This document shows positions 8,905 through 20,910 of a stretch of 64,000 nucleotides of DNA, one piece after another. Below the pieces are notes generated by a model. That model searched no databases. It saw only the letters and a list, made by a program, of their open reading frames with translations, and was not told the origin of the DNA. This DNA comes from Tritrichomonas musculus (Eukaryota; Parabasalia; Tritrichomonadida; Tritrichomonadidae), in the NCBI GenBank assembly GCA_039105265.1, contig JAPFFF010000009.1:1178001-1242000 (forward strand), read 5' to 3'. The position numbers were made by a program, and so were the translations under genes. How positions within the stretch are numbered: position 1 is the first letter of the stretch; every line of letters begins with the position of its first letter.

Positions 8905-10070
8905 CCATAGAGTATTTTCACCTTTATCATCAGCATTTTTACGGTTATCAACATTCCATTTCTAAATTCTAAGGTTAATTGTCACCTCTGCTTTCATTTA
9001 ACAGCTACAACATGAAACAGAAAATGGAGTGGATAGATGACCAATCAAATGCATTCAAATAATCAAATACTAAGGCCAATTAATAGGTCAAAACAAGCAC
9101 TCAATTTATGTAAAATGCATTAAAGGTTAGCAGGCCTCGCAGCGAGATGTAACCCTATTTTTTTAACCTTATTGCTTCCAGCCAATTCAGTTCGTTTAAT
9201 AGTGTAGTTAATTTGTTCAATATCATTTACAATAATATCACAACAAGAAAGAGTGGGACAATTCAACATCATTTATTCAATTCGTTCAATCTATTCAATA
9301 CTATCATTCAACTCGTTCAATAACACTAACAAAAAGGTCAATTCGTTCTATTCATTCATTCGTTTCATTCAATTCAACACACACTCACAACAAGAAAGAG
9401 TGGGACAATACTTTTATTCAATTTATTCAATTCCATTTCTAAATACTAAGGTGAATTGTATTAAAGGTGAGCAGGTGAATTGTCACTATATTTTTGTCAC
9501 CTCTGCTTTCGATCAACAGCAACAACATGAAACAGAGAAATATGGACCAATCAAATGCATTCGTTCGTCTAATTCATTCAAACAATTCCATTCAATTCGT
9601 TCACTCAATTTATTCATTCAACATCATTCATTCAATTCATTCCATTTGTTCAATAAGGTCATTTCAGTTCATTAATTTGCTTAATACTATCATTCGACAT
9701 CATTCAATTCATTCAATTCGTTTATTCATTCAATTCGTTCAATTCATTCAATTCCTTTCATTCAACATTATCATTCATTTCATTCATTTGTTCGTTCAAG
9801 TACTAAGGTTAATTCACGTTCAAACCGAGACTTTAATAATTAATAATGCTTCTGTTCCTTGTTCTTAGATAATGTAATGAACAGATTCAAATACAGGTCA
9901 AATATAGGTCAAATGAGAGACCAATTAACTACAACAAGAAAGATGTAATAATGTCACTTGATAAATCGTTTTCTAAAAAATGTAGTGGACAGAGGACAGA
10001 AGACAGAACATAAGCATCTATAAACATCTTTGTTTAATATTATTCCAGCGAAGACAAAAATAATATATTA
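8905..10070. repeat. Gene-free stretch of degenerate ATTCA/GTTCA repeats
   Basis: About 9190-9800 is dominated by irregular ATTCAATTCGTTCA-like units. Two larger modules recur: a segment with CACCTCTGCTTTC and AACATGAAACAGA (about 8950-9030 and 9430-9540), and CAAGAAAGAGTGGGACAAT (about 9244 and 9391). Open frames here are by-products of the repeat. No gene is supported. Confidence 0.6.
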
Positions 10071-10343
10071 TCAGATCAACTCATTCAAGACTTCATTTAA
10101 TACCCCAAGGCACTTATCATTAACACTATCCTTCTTGTCCACTATTAGAATTAAATTACCATTCCTTTTAGTAAACTTGTATCCAGTTATCTTAATCTGA
10201 TTATTAAGTTCCTTAGTATTAAATTGATTACAGTAAGGATTATTCTTTATAAGCTTCCTTAATGGTTTAATCTCATCTCTCTTAGCTAGCTCACTTATGA
10301 AGTTAAACAAAATTTCTTTTTCACTAATATCATACATATTCAT
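10071..10343 (-). CDS. Hypothetical 90-residue protein next to a Maverick scrap
   Basis: A small Asn/Lys/Leu-rich protein (starts MNMYDISEKEILF), not recognised. It lies 33 bp downstream of the Maverick-derived frame at 10377-10825 on the same strand, so it is probably part of the same old element fragment. It has no match in gene order to elements A or B that can be seen by eye. Coding status is uncertain. Confidence 0.35.
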   Translation of the reverse strand: MNMYDISEKEILFNFISELAKRDEIKPLRKLIKNNPYCNQFNTKELNNQIKITGYKFTKRNGNLILIVDKKDSVNDKCLGVLNEVLNELI

Positions 10344-10376
10344 TTAAATATAAACAAAAATAATAACAAAGATTGT

Positions 10377-10825
10377 TTACTTATTAATCATATCAGCAAA
10401 GACTTTATTTCTCCTCATCATCTTAGGCATCGGTTCGTAATAAACTATATCAACATCATCGCTCGAGTCTTCTTCTTTATTCTGTTTAATTACCTCGTTT
10501 ATTAATTCTTTAGTAAGTTTCTTGTGCTCCTTTCGTTCTCTTTCTTTCTTTAAGTACTCATTTATCTGTTGCAATTCTTGTAATATCTGTAAACTGATAT
10601 AAGTCGGATCGATGTTAAAGCAGTGGCTGTACTTAGGGCTGTATAAAGGAGGTTGTTCGTCTTCTTCATCTTTGTTATTTGTATTATCGTTTTCTTTATT
10701 TTGTTCGTCATCTTCGTCTTCATTATCGCTAGAGGCTTCTTCGTCATTTCTTTTTGTTTCTCGTTCGGCATCTCTTCTTATATTATCTGCATTGTCGTCT
10801 TCATTGTCATCGCTTACTTCTAATT
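10377..10825 (-). pseudogene. Maverick gene fragment related to the 47282-47797 gene
   Basis: The C-terminal half matches the element B protein at 47282-47797 in order: a DPT motif, a helical REKKE/KERERKE-type stretch with K-E-[LV]-[IV] spacing, an acidic/Gln linker, and a final RRNKVFADM versus RRNRIFEDM. The N-terminal side is a run of acidic residues. The open frame continues past 10825 only as the antisense of a MULE fragment, so the right boundary is set there. This is a fossil scrap of a third Maverick; it is broken. The gene's job is unknown, but in element B it sits between ATPase and capsid genes. Confidence 0.55.
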
Positions 10826-11735
10826 TGTTGAATTTGCGACAATGACTAAAAAAGGAAAGAATAGGCCTACTGGAACTTATGACGGATCGAGCAACAACAT
10901 GGAGACGTATGGAACGTCCATTGTTATTTAACAAATGAAAGAAGAAATTTTTGACGATATAAATAGAATAGTAAAAGATCGTGACAACAAGTCAGGAAAA
11001 CTTCTTGATGAAGTTGGTGTGAGTGATTTAATTGTCAACGATCCTGGACATTACAGGAAAAATTTTGAAAAAGCTTTCGATCAAATGGTTCAAGAAAACC
11101 GAAAATTTTCTTATTACAATGATGAAGGTGAACTAATCAAAATAAATCATCCATTTTATGGAATGAAAAACCATATAATCAAATGGATTAATACCTGCTT
11201 AAAGGAACACGATCAGGACACAAGAGTTGCGATGTGGATTTCTTGCATCCCACACTATTTAGGAGATCATTCAAACTGTAACCATTCGGATGATAAAGTC
11301 AATTTTTTCAGGCAAACTGGCGTTTTAAATGATCCAATCGCACAGATTTTCATTGATTTTGTTAACGAGCAAGCTAAGATTCTGAGAAATGTTTCAACTG
11401 AATATTCAACGCAAGCAGTTGAATCTTTGAATGCCTCGTATGGTAGGCATGCTCCCAAAAAATTCAACTGTAATAGGATTCGAAGACGAAGAGCTTCGGC
11501 TGTTATTTTGCAAAATGATCCAGAAATGGGACAATTTCTTATTCGACAATGCTGTAATTCATCACCACTTTCGCAAGTGATTCAAGATGAAATAAAAAAA
11601 GATAGTCAAGATATAATCAAAAGAAGAATAAAATCCTATGAAAGTGAAGTGATGCGTAAGAAAAATATCAGCCGTCTGAAATGGAAAAACAAATATAAAA
11701 CCGATCCGAATGGAGATCATGGCAATGGACAATAA
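10826..11735 (+). pseudogene. Mutator-like (MULE) transposase fragment
   Basis: Two stretches of a MULE transposase are visible. A short frame at about 10824-10929 contains GTYDGSSNNMETYG, the G-S-S-x-x-M-E segment that lies between the first two catalytic aspartates in this family, and ends in a stop. A longer frame from 10935 to 11735 carries the C-terminal half, with HYLGDHSNC (a His/Cys pair) and STQAVESLNASYGRHAPK, where the glutamate of VESLN is the likely third catalytic acid. The region with the second aspartate is absent, so this is a dead, internally deleted copy. The gene at 15518-16670 belongs to the same family (HYTGNHSHC, QNNECFNRL). It abuts a Maverick scrap on its left. Confidence 0.6.
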
Positions 11736-12538
11736 ATGAGCCACATTCGTGATAATTAAAAAAAGTAATTTCATAATGATTATTTTTTAATTATTCTATT
11801 CAAAACTGATATATTGCTTTTGTATCATATGACCAATGTAATTAAATATTTTTGATCTTTTTATAAAAGATAAGATATCAAAACAAATTGATATTAAATG
11901 ATGTCAATTTTATTCTGACCTTTGCTAAAATCGATGTAAAATCTAAATAAATATTGATAATATGTAGCAAAAACTCGAATAAAAATAAAAAAAAAAAGAA
12001 TATGGCGAAATATTTAAATTTAGCATCTGAATTAGGGTTATCATGTATTCATATGTAAGTATTAGAAATTGAAAATATTGCTAAAAAATGCAATTAAAAT
12101 TTGATATATAGCTATAAAATGAAAATTTTGACCCATTTGCAAATTATCATTTGAAAAAGTCTAATAATTGTTAAAAAAAAAAAAAAAAAATATGGAAAAT
12201 CTTTCGGACATCTGTATATGGTATTAAAAATGGTCAGTTCGAATATTGCCAGTTTTTCTTCAAATATAAAATATCGATTCACTCAAAACACAATTTACCC
12301 AGAGCCCAAAAAGTTCATTTTTTAGAAGTTTTTTTGGGTTTTTTACATTTTTGTATTTTTGTCCTTGGTTGGCTTTTATCGCTCCAAAAAACCCAAAATA
12401 ATTTTAAAACTTTTCTAATTAATATTTTAATTTTTTTTAACATCATATTTTTTAGTTAGTTTTTTGATTCTTTATTTTCAATTTTACGAATAATTATTAA
12501 TAAAAAATAAAATATTCAAGAAAAGTTAATATTCAAAG
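11736..12538. other. AT-rich gap, nothing recognised
   Basis: Long A and T runs, including an A-run near 12174-12190, and no credible coding frame. It ends in ATTCAAAG (12531-12538), the left target duplication of the hAT-like repeat. Confidence 0.6.
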
Positions 12539-13490
12539 TAGGGATGGGAAACGGGCACGGGGCGGGCAATGGGCCCGAAATAAACGTACTGCCCGGGAAT
12601 GCCCGGGCAAATTTACGGGCAAAATGGGCTGCCCGGGCAAAACGGTTATTTATGTTTTTTCGGGCGAAGCAGTGCCCATTTCCACTTTTTTGGGCAATTG
12701 CCCGGGGCTGCCCATTTTCATAAAAAAGAATTTGGTTCGAATATTTTCCGAACTTTTTTTTTTTTTTAAGAAAACAGCATTGGCAAAATAAAGTTTATGA
12801 ATGATTTTTGTTTAAAAAAATGCATGAATATATTGTATTTTATATTTTAAATATGATTAAATTAAAAAAATCACATTTACTTATCTGATCACACAAAAAT
12901 TTCATTTAGATATTATGCCATTAACATAAAAAAGCAAGTTTAACACAACAGTATAATAATATATATGCTATTATAATTATAAGTTCATAAATAAAACTTT
13001 TTGGAACAGATTAAATTTTGATATATTGAAAATAAACTATACAGTTAATGAAATACTTGTGGGAATAAAAAATTATGCATTTTAGAATAATAAAAAATCA
13101 AAATTTTTTATATAAGCCAAAAAAAGAGAAAAAAAGTGATAATATTTTCATTTAAACAAGTTTATAAAAAAATCATTTTCTTATTGTTTATAAAAAATGA
13201 AAAATAAATTGCAATCATAATGATATGAATAAATATTATCAACATGGAATATAGGTGGAGAAATTGAAAAAAAAAAGATTCGAAGAAAATCGAACAAGCA
13301 GCTTTAACTATTTCATAAAATTTAAGGACAGGAAAGAAAATGATGAACGGGCAATCAATTTAACAATCAAATGGGCAAGAACGAGAAAAAACGGGCAATG
13401 TAAAAAAGACGTTTGTGCCCATTCTTGCCCGGTGATATGACCAATCTGACATTGCCCGGGCACGTTTCGGGCGCCCGTTTCCCATCCCTA
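12539..13490. mobile_element. hAT-like non-autonomous transposon, complete
   Basis: A 952-bp element with inverted ends: TAGGGATGGGAAACGGGC at the left and its complement at 13473-13490. It is flanked by an 8-bp direct duplication, ATTCAAAG, at 12531-12538 and 13491-13498. An 8-bp duplication is the hAT signature. Both ends (about 150 bp left, 100 bp right) are packed with GGGC/GCCC motifs and CCCGGG, very GC-rich for this genome; the middle is AT-rich and encodes nothing convincing. It must be moved by a transposase encoded elsewhere. A second, one-ended copy is at 17810-18551. Confidence 0.8.
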
Positions 13491-15043
13491 ATTCAAAGTT
13501 TTTTATTTCAATTTTTTAAAAAAAGTTTAATAAAATTAATGAGCATTGGGTACATCAATAATCAATCATTTTTACTGAGGAATTTGATGTAAAATAAACG
13601 AATGATCAATTCATAATCGATATTTAAACAGTAATATAATAATATTGAAGTCATGAATTCCAAAAAAGTTTTATTAATTATCAGAGAGCATTAATTATTT
13701 CCACAAAACAAATAATAATTGAAATACAATAATATTATTTATATTTTAAACATTTGAAATATAAATATGTGATTTATATTGATGTTTAACATATATATTC
13801 ATTTTTTTTAATTTCAATTGTTTTCTGAATATATTGAATTTTTTTATAATCTTTCTAAAGGAATTTTATTCAATTTTGTGTTATTAAGGGGGACTTTTAC
13901 CCGTTTACTATTTTTCTTTACCGATCAATATTTCAATTTCGTATGATTGTTTCCTTTGAAAAATGCATTGAATTTTAAAAATGAAATAACTAAATATAAG
14001 TTTTAGGTAGCCATTTCTTTTTTGTAGCATTAAAATATAATACGAATAACTTAAAATTTGTGGGTCTCTAAATATCAAAATAATTCTGAATCTTCTTTTA
14101 AATAAGCTATAATTGCAAAAAAAATTGTGCATTTTTCTTAACTATCGTAAAAAAAATATTAACAATTTATTTTTTTCTAGATTTGAGACCCAGAAACTTT
14201 AAACAAACATGCATTAATTATATTTTATATAAAAATATTGCAGGATTATTAGTGAGCATTGAGTTATTTCAAACTAAAATTGGATATGTTTTCCAAAAAA
14301 AATAATATATGTGGCAAATTTGTGATTTCAAAATATAGTAAAAGATATCCAATGATTGATTTAAATAATATATCATTGTATACATATAAATATTAAATAA
14401 ACTTATGAAGAATTTTTTTTTGAATTTAATTCCTAATTTGATTATTTGAAAATGCACATAAAAATATCTTTTTTTTAATATTTAAGAGATATATAATTAT
14501 ATTTTTAATATAATTACCTTTAAAATAGAATGAAACAATAATATAAAATATAATTATAGAATACAAATTAACATGAAAACATTTATAACATTATATTATT
14601 AGATAAATACATTTATTATATACAATAATATTATTTTTAAAGGGAATTAATGCTTTTTATGCACATTTTTATACAAATAGTATAAATGATTCTTTTATTT
14701 TTTTCCGAATATGTGATTAAAGGTTAAATAAAAACTAAAAAATATTATAATTATTATCTTATAATAATAATATGATGGTAGCATAATTATCAATGATTTT
14801 TTATAAATCAAATTTCATAAATTTGTGTATGATACAATAATATGATTGCATTAAAATGTTTATCAAAATCCCATATATTATAAATTATATTCTTCAATTT
14901 ATATCTTTTAAATTAAAATATGAATGGTAATAATTAATCTATAAATATAAATCATATTTATATATAATAGTAATAATTAAAATTTCTGGTTATAAAAATA
15001 TAAAAGATTATTATATTATCATTTCTAAAAAGATAAAGCTATA
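13491..15043. other. AT-rich gap
   Basis: No gene is recognised. TAAGGGGGAC at 13885-13894 may be the left end of a MULE whose other end is GTCCCCCTTA at 17275-17284. The rest is A/T-rich with scattered short frames. Confidence 0.5.
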
Positions 15044-15363
15044 GTCTACTGGAAAACCCCCCTACCAATGGAAAACCCCCTACCATTTTTATTCACCTAT
15101 TTTTGGCCTTTAATGGTGGCAAAAAGTACGTTGGTGGAAAACCCACCTACCATTTTCTATTCAATTTTTCGATAAAAAAATTGAATAGATTCCATTTTTA
15201 AATACTAATATCTAAATATAAAATAAACATTTTTTAAATAATAATAATTATTTTATCAAATGAACATTTTATCTATATGTATATATGATATTATGATTCT
15301 AACTCTTTTATATAGAGATTTGGTAGGGGATTTTCCATTTGGTAGGGGGGTTTTCCTCTAGAC
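15044..15363. mobile_element. Short MITE with TA/TATA-flanked inverted ends
   Basis: A 320-bp element whose ends are inverted copies: GTCTACTGGAAAACCCCCCT at the left and the matching complement at the right, with only a few mismatches over about 40 bp. TATA flanks both sides, fitting a TA-type target (Tc1/mariner-like) or a TATA target. The unit GGAAAACCCCCTACCA recurs inside the left end (about 15051, 15069 and 15135), giving nested ends. It encodes nothing. Confidence 0.6.
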
Positions 15364-15517
15364 TATATCCAATATAATTGAGAAGTTTTTATTTTTTATT
15401 TATTTTATGCCATCAAAAAGTTTTGAAAAAGTTTGGAAAATAATTATTTATTTAAATTGAAATTTCATTTCATTTCTAAAAAATACAGCAAAAAATTCAA
15501 AAAACAATGGAAGAAAG

Positions 15518-16670
15518 ATGATTTATTATAAAAGTGTAGGAACTCAAATTCTAGATAATTCAAGACAAAAATTGATAAATATTTCAAAAAGTGATCAGTT
15601 AACACAAACAAATAATCATTCAATAGATAATGATATGACATTCACAATTTCGATTTTAATTTTTGGCCTTTCTTATCAAATTGCCAGAAATGTATTCAAT
15701 TTTAATGGAATTGAAGTTTGTTCAGAAAAAACTTTTTATAAATATCAAAATCAAATATCACCAATATATATACAAATGGCAAAAGAATCAGCAAAAAATT
15801 TTTCCGAAAAAATTGAGAATGAAACAATTATATCAATTGACGGGGCATGGGATCACCGGCGCCATGGCACTGCTTGCATCGTTACTTTGATAGATATAAA
15901 AACAAGGAAGATCATAGACTTTGAGATATCTACAACTCCAAAGCAATTTGTACATGGAAATACAAATGAATGCTCCAGAAACTTAGAAAAAGTTTCTATT
16001 GAAAAACTGGTTGAACGATGGAAACATTCTCAAAAATTTAAATATTACTTTCACGATAATGACGGCGTTACCAGAAATATAATAAATAATTCTGGTTGGA
16101 AGATAATTGAAACATTAGATGTAGGCCATGCCTTAAAATCTTCAAAAAAAATCTTGAAAAATTCAATAAAAGAGAGAGAAAACCTTTCAATGGACTTATT
16201 GAAAGCATGAACCGTTATTTGAATAGTTTATTCAGAAATAATTCAATCTCTACACAAAAAAGAATAGATTTATATTATCATATGCCTGAACACTACACTG
16301 GAAACCATTCTCATTGTATTCATAATAATAACACCAAGTTAAGATTATATTCCGGATCAAATAAAACATATTTTAAAGAAAAATTAAATAAATTTTTAAA
16401 AGAAAACGATCATTATGCGTAGAAAATAAATCCGAATTATAACACTCAAAATAACGAGTGTTTTAACCGGCTTAAAACGAAATTTTTATCTAAAAATATT
16501 AAGTATTCCACCTCAATAGAATTAAGATTATCAGAAGCTGTTTTAGAGTGGAATGATGAAAATTGGACTGATAAACTAATGGAAAAATTTAATATTGATA
16601 AAAAAAATTCAATTAATCAATTTATAAATTCTAGAAAACAGTCTCAGAAAAAAAAGAACAGAACCTTTTA
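15518..16670 (+). pseudogene. Mutator-like (MULE) transposase, decayed
   Basis: The first frame (15518-16210) gives the N-terminal half of a MULE-type DDE transposase: ISIDGAWDHRRHGTACIVTL around the first aspartate, then FHDNDG for the second, then DVGHALKSSKKIL with the His typical of this family. Coding shifts frame near 16205 and continues with HYTGNHSHC; a TAG near 16420 interrupts it, and the same frame then resumes with QNNECFNRL (likely third acid) and an AVLEWN stretch before ending near 16670. One frameshift and one stop mean it is inactive. It belongs to the same family as 10826-11735 and differs clearly from the intact MULE at 20117-25758. Confidence 0.65.
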
Positions 16671-17809
16671 AAGAAAGTAGAAGAAAAGAAAGAAATGCTA
16701 AATTAAGTAAAAAGATTAATCAAAACAAGAAAGCAAACGGCTAAAAACCCAATGCAAAAAAACTTAGTTTCAATTGAAATAAATTAATTTGAGGCAAATT
16801 AATAAATTTCTGTTTTACAAATAATTTAAATTATTTTTTTTATTTTCCTGTTAAATTTGTTTATTAAATTAAAAATATTAAATAATATGTACTTTTGTTT
16901 TATTTTTAATGGTTTAATATTATATTGGTTTATTTTAAGCAGTATTATATCAATATCGAATTTTTGATGATTGGAAGAAATGCAAAAATTTGGTTGAAAA
17001 TTAATGTAAAGTAGCTGATTTGATAATCTCTCGCTGAAAATTATCAGAAATCATTTGGAGATTTCTGATAATCAAATGTTACTCGTTATCGAAACCATAA
17101 CTCGATATAAACTATTACATATAAACTTAGATGGATTACGCATTGATTCTTTATCAATCATTTGTCTTTTCTGCTAAGTAGAGTTGGAAAAAACAGTATA
17201 TTGAAGACTTTTTAATTAAAATAAAAATTAACCTTACTAGATTATATTTGACCTTGATCGTTTTCCTCAGAAAGGTCCCCCTTAAATAATCTTTATTTTT
17301 CAATGTTAATAACTTATCATCAGAAATTTTAATTATATTAATTATGTATGTATATTGTTATAATTAAATCATATACATTATAAAAGATGATTATAATTGT
17401 TAAAATTTATCATAGAAATATATATAATAATTTTCTTTTGCTTGAATAAATTCAAATCCTATCGTAATATAATAATTTGCGATACAAATACTGTGATATT
17501 TTACCTAATATTTGTAAATGTATTTATATAAATAGATAATATAATAATATAAATATATATATATAAAATAATATTAGAAATAAAAAAAGAAAATAATGTA
17601 AAAAATCAATACTTTTTTAAAATTTTTAATATATACAAAAATATTATTCATTCAATTTCAATTTTTATTACATTTCATCATATTACTTATTTATACTGAT
17701 ATTTTATTCGTTAAAAAAATTAAATTTTTGATATTTAAAGTCTTTAAATCTTTTTTATTATATTTATATATAGTATACCTAATAAATATTCTTAATCAAA
17801 TTTTTTTTT
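16671..17809. other. AT-rich gap
   Basis: No gene is seen. Poly-A/T-rich, with the candidate MULE end at 17275-17284 and a T-run directly before the second hAT-like copy. Confidence 0.55.
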
Positions 17810-18551
17810 TAGGGATGGGAAACGGGCACGGGGCGGGCAATGGGCCCGAAATAAACGTACTGCCCGGGCATGCCCGGGCAAATTTACGGGCAAAATGGGC
17901 TGCCCGGGCAAAACGGTTATTTATGTTTTTTCGGGCGAAGCAGTGCCCGTTTCCACTTTTTTGGGCAATTGCCCGGGGCTGCCCATTTTCATAAAAAAGA
18001 ATTTGGTTCGAATATTTTCCGAACTTTTTTTTTTTTAAGAAAACAGCATTGGCAAAATGAAGTTTATGAATGATTTTTGTTTAAAAAAATGCATGAATAT
18101 ATTGTATTTTATATTTTAAATATGATTAAATTAAAAAAATCATATTTACTTATCTGATCACACAAAAATTTCATTTAGATATTATGCCATTAACATAAAA
18201 AAGCAATTTTAACACAACAGTATAATAATATATATGCTATTCTAACTATAAGTTCATAAATAAAACTTTTTGGAACAAAATAAATTTTGATATATTGACA
18301 ATAAACTATACAGTTAATGAAATAGTTGTGGAAATAAAAAATCATGCACTTTAAGAATAACAAAAAAACAAAATTTTTTATATAAGCCAAAAAAAGAGTA
18401 AAAAAGTGATAATATTTTCATTTAAACAAGTTTTTTAAAAAATCATTTTCTTATTGTTTATAAAAAATGAAAAATAAATTGCAATCATAATAATATGAAT
18501 AAATATTTTTAACATGTAATATAGGTGGAGAAATTGAAAAAAGAAAAAAAA
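17810..18551. mobile_element. hAT-like element, second copy, right end absent
   Basis: Starting with TAGGGATGGGAAACGGGC, this copy is nearly identical to 12539-13283 or so, with scattered single-base differences. After the shared GGTGGAGAAATTG it diverges within an A-rich run near 18545-18551, so the right GC-rich end and the second duplication are not present. The two copies are close enough to suggest recent spread. The frame 17728-17994 across its GC-rich end is chance. Confidence 0.75.
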
Positions 18552-20107
18552 CTAGATGATGCTGTCACGTTAAAATAAAACTAATATTGTGAAATAATAA
18601 AATAAAATAATAAAATGATTTAGCTATCATGATGCTGATTGTTTAACGTGATTGCAAAATTTTTGCTGTCAAGAAATTGTTTTATTAAAAAATAAATGAA
18701 TCTAAATCAAAATAATAATACAGTTAAACGATTCATAATGATAATAATGCAACTAATAAAATAATTTAGCTGTCACGAAGTTGTATCTAAATGTAAAATA
18801 AATAATAAAGTCAATATTGATAGAAAATATATTACTAATTATGGAAACTTTTTATAAATATTTTAAATATTTATTTGTTTATTTAAATACGAGACACAAT
18901 TACAAAATATTATTAGATATTTAGATAAAAAAATTGAATGGATCAAAAACACGTTGATTTAAATCAATTCAAATCTATAACAAAATAATTGAATACATTG
19001 CACAAAAAGTTATAAGAACAGTTAATTTATAAATTAGTATAACTTTATATTTTTATTAGGTAGCATATTATTTTATATTATAATTATATTATAATTATAT
19101 TATAATACTATTATAAAATAAAATAAAATATTAAAATTACATTAACTGTCAAGTAATGAGAAAATTATTTTTAGATTTCCATTTTAATTTCATATTTTTT
19201 TATTTTTAATTTTGATATTTTATATTGAGCGTATATACTAATTGTAGAATATAATAATAATAAATATTTAAATAAATTTTATTATGTAAATAAGTTACTT
19301 TATACTCTCATTTTAAAGAAAAATGTAATTAATATTTTGTATTATTTTGAATTATTTTTCATCGTATTTTGGTACGTTATTATTTTTTAGTGACGTGAGA
19401 TGATTATTTTCGGTGAAGTGAAGTTAATAGTGAAGTGATTATTGAAAAATATAAATTTCCTCATCTTCTTAAAAATATTATTAAAAATATTTTTTATAAA
19501 GTAAAATTATTATGTACTATATTATAAAAATGACTTTAATATTTAATCTATTGAAAACCAAATAATAATCACAATACAAAGCAACATATTTTTTTAGAAA
19601 TTCAATATAAAATCATCGTTTAATTGAATTTTTCATTTTTTTTTTGTTAATTTATCTATTTAATATATAATGTAAAACTTAAATATAAAATTTAAATAGT
19701 ATATAAAATATAATATAAATAATATATATAAAATAAAATAATGTTTTAATAAAAATACTACTAGGATAAAAAATGTTTATTATTTCAATATAAAAAATAT
19801 AGTAACTGAAAAAGTTAAAAATTTATAAAAAATAAAAAAAATATAAACAAGTGTATCTCTAGAAAATAAATATTTTTTAAACATAAAAGTATTAATAAGT
19901 TATCAATATATATATTCTATAATAATTAATAAAACAAAATTATATATATATTTATATTTCATCAATTTTTATATAAAAAAAATTATATCTCAAAAATAGG
20001 AGTATAAAATTCTTATCCATTAAAGTTCATTCTTAGTTTCAAAATAAAAATAAAGAAAATATGATCAATACTACAATATTTCGTCAATTTCTCTACATGA
20101 ATACCTC
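18552..20107. other. AT-rich gap
   Basis: Nothing convincing is present. There are long stretches of ATAATA/TTTATA and no coding frame above 60 residues with gene-like composition. It ends at the MULE target duplication (20108-20116). Confidence 0.6.
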
Positions 20108-20310
20108 TATTTTGATGGCGGAATGACAAACTATAGAAAAAGTTACACCATTTTTTTCTGAGGAAAATTCGTTATTCTGACTTTTTGAGTTAATTGAGAA
20201 GGCATACAAAAAGTTCTAAAATTTTCTTGTAAAGTTTTGAAAAAGTTCACTAAGATAAAACCATGAAAAAGCGCCATTTTTATAGAACTAAACCAATCAA
20301 AGAAACCGAG

Positions 20311-20910
20311 ATGACGACATTGCCGCCCATAGCATGATCACGATCAGTAATGCTTAGCAGCTAGCTGGTTGTAACTGCGGCGAGTCGTCATCCGGACAAA
20401 GATATCACGATTTCATCCGGAAGATCTGGAATGACGACATTGCCGCCCATAGCAAGACCACGATCAGCAATGCTTAGCAGCTAGCTGGTTGTAACTGCGG
20501 CGAGTCGTCATCCGGACAAAGATATCGCGATTTCATCCGGAAGATCTGGAATGACGACATTGCCGCCCATAGCAAGACCACGATCAGTAATGCTTAGCAG
20601 CTGGCTGGTTGTAACTGCGGCGAGTCGTCATCCGGACAAAGATATCGCGATTTCATCCGGAAGATCTGGAATGACGACATTGCCGCCCATAGCAAGACCA
20701 CGATCAGCAATGCTTAGCAGCTAGCTGGTTGTAACTGCGGCGAGTCGTCATCCGGACAAAGATATCGCGATTTCATCCGGAAGATCTGGAATGACGACAT
20801 TGCCGCCCATAGCAAGACCACGATCAGTAATGCTTAGCAGCTGGCTGGTTGTAACTGCGGCGAGTCGTCATCCGGACAAAGATATCGCGATTTCATCCGG
20901 AAGATCTGGA
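20311..20910 (+). repeat. Five 120-bp tandem units, left outer array of the MULE
   Basis: Exactly five units begin ATGACGACATTGCCGCCCAT at 20311, 20431, 20551, 20671 and 20791, with single-base variants (AGCTAGCT/AGCTGGCT, CAGTAATG/CAGCAATG). The unit is near 50% GC, unlike its surroundings, and contains internal inverted words (ATGACGAC...GTCGTCAT; TCCGG...CCGGA). They may be transposase-binding sites. Confidence 0.9.

Larger units (their letters stand above)
13885..17284. mobile_element. Possible decayed MULE with short inverted ends
   Basis: TAAGGGGGAC at 13885 and its complement at 17275 enclose 3.4 kb that contains the MULE transposase remnant at 15518-16670. The match continues loosely (ACTTTT versus ACCTTT). 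No clear 9-bp duplication was found outside these points, so the boundaries are tentative. Confidence 0.3.

Noticed and set aside
9253-9868. Two overlapping frames of 140 and 124 residues
   Set aside because: Composition (Ser, Ile, Phe, His, Asn in short cycles) comes from ATTCA/GTTCA repeats read in different frames.
10612-10845. A Ser/Leu-rich frame antisense to the acidic Maverick scrap
   Set aside because: It is the reverse of Asp/Glu/Asn codons and has no independent support.
13255-13440. A 61-residue frame in the complete hAT-like copy
   Set aside because: Lost in the second copy and ends in the terminal repeat.
13908-14457. Minus-strand frames in the AT-rich desert
   Set aside because: Phe/Tyr/Ile/Lys-dominated and interrupted by homopolymers; no similarity to anything in the window.
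17728-18073. Gly/Ala/Arg-rich frames in the second hAT-like copy
   Set aside because: They arise from the GC-rich transposon end; the other copy does not keep a matching frame.
20311-20910. CRISPR array
   Set aside because: Units are 120 bp and contiguous without spacers, lie in transposon ends, and recur in inverted orientation.
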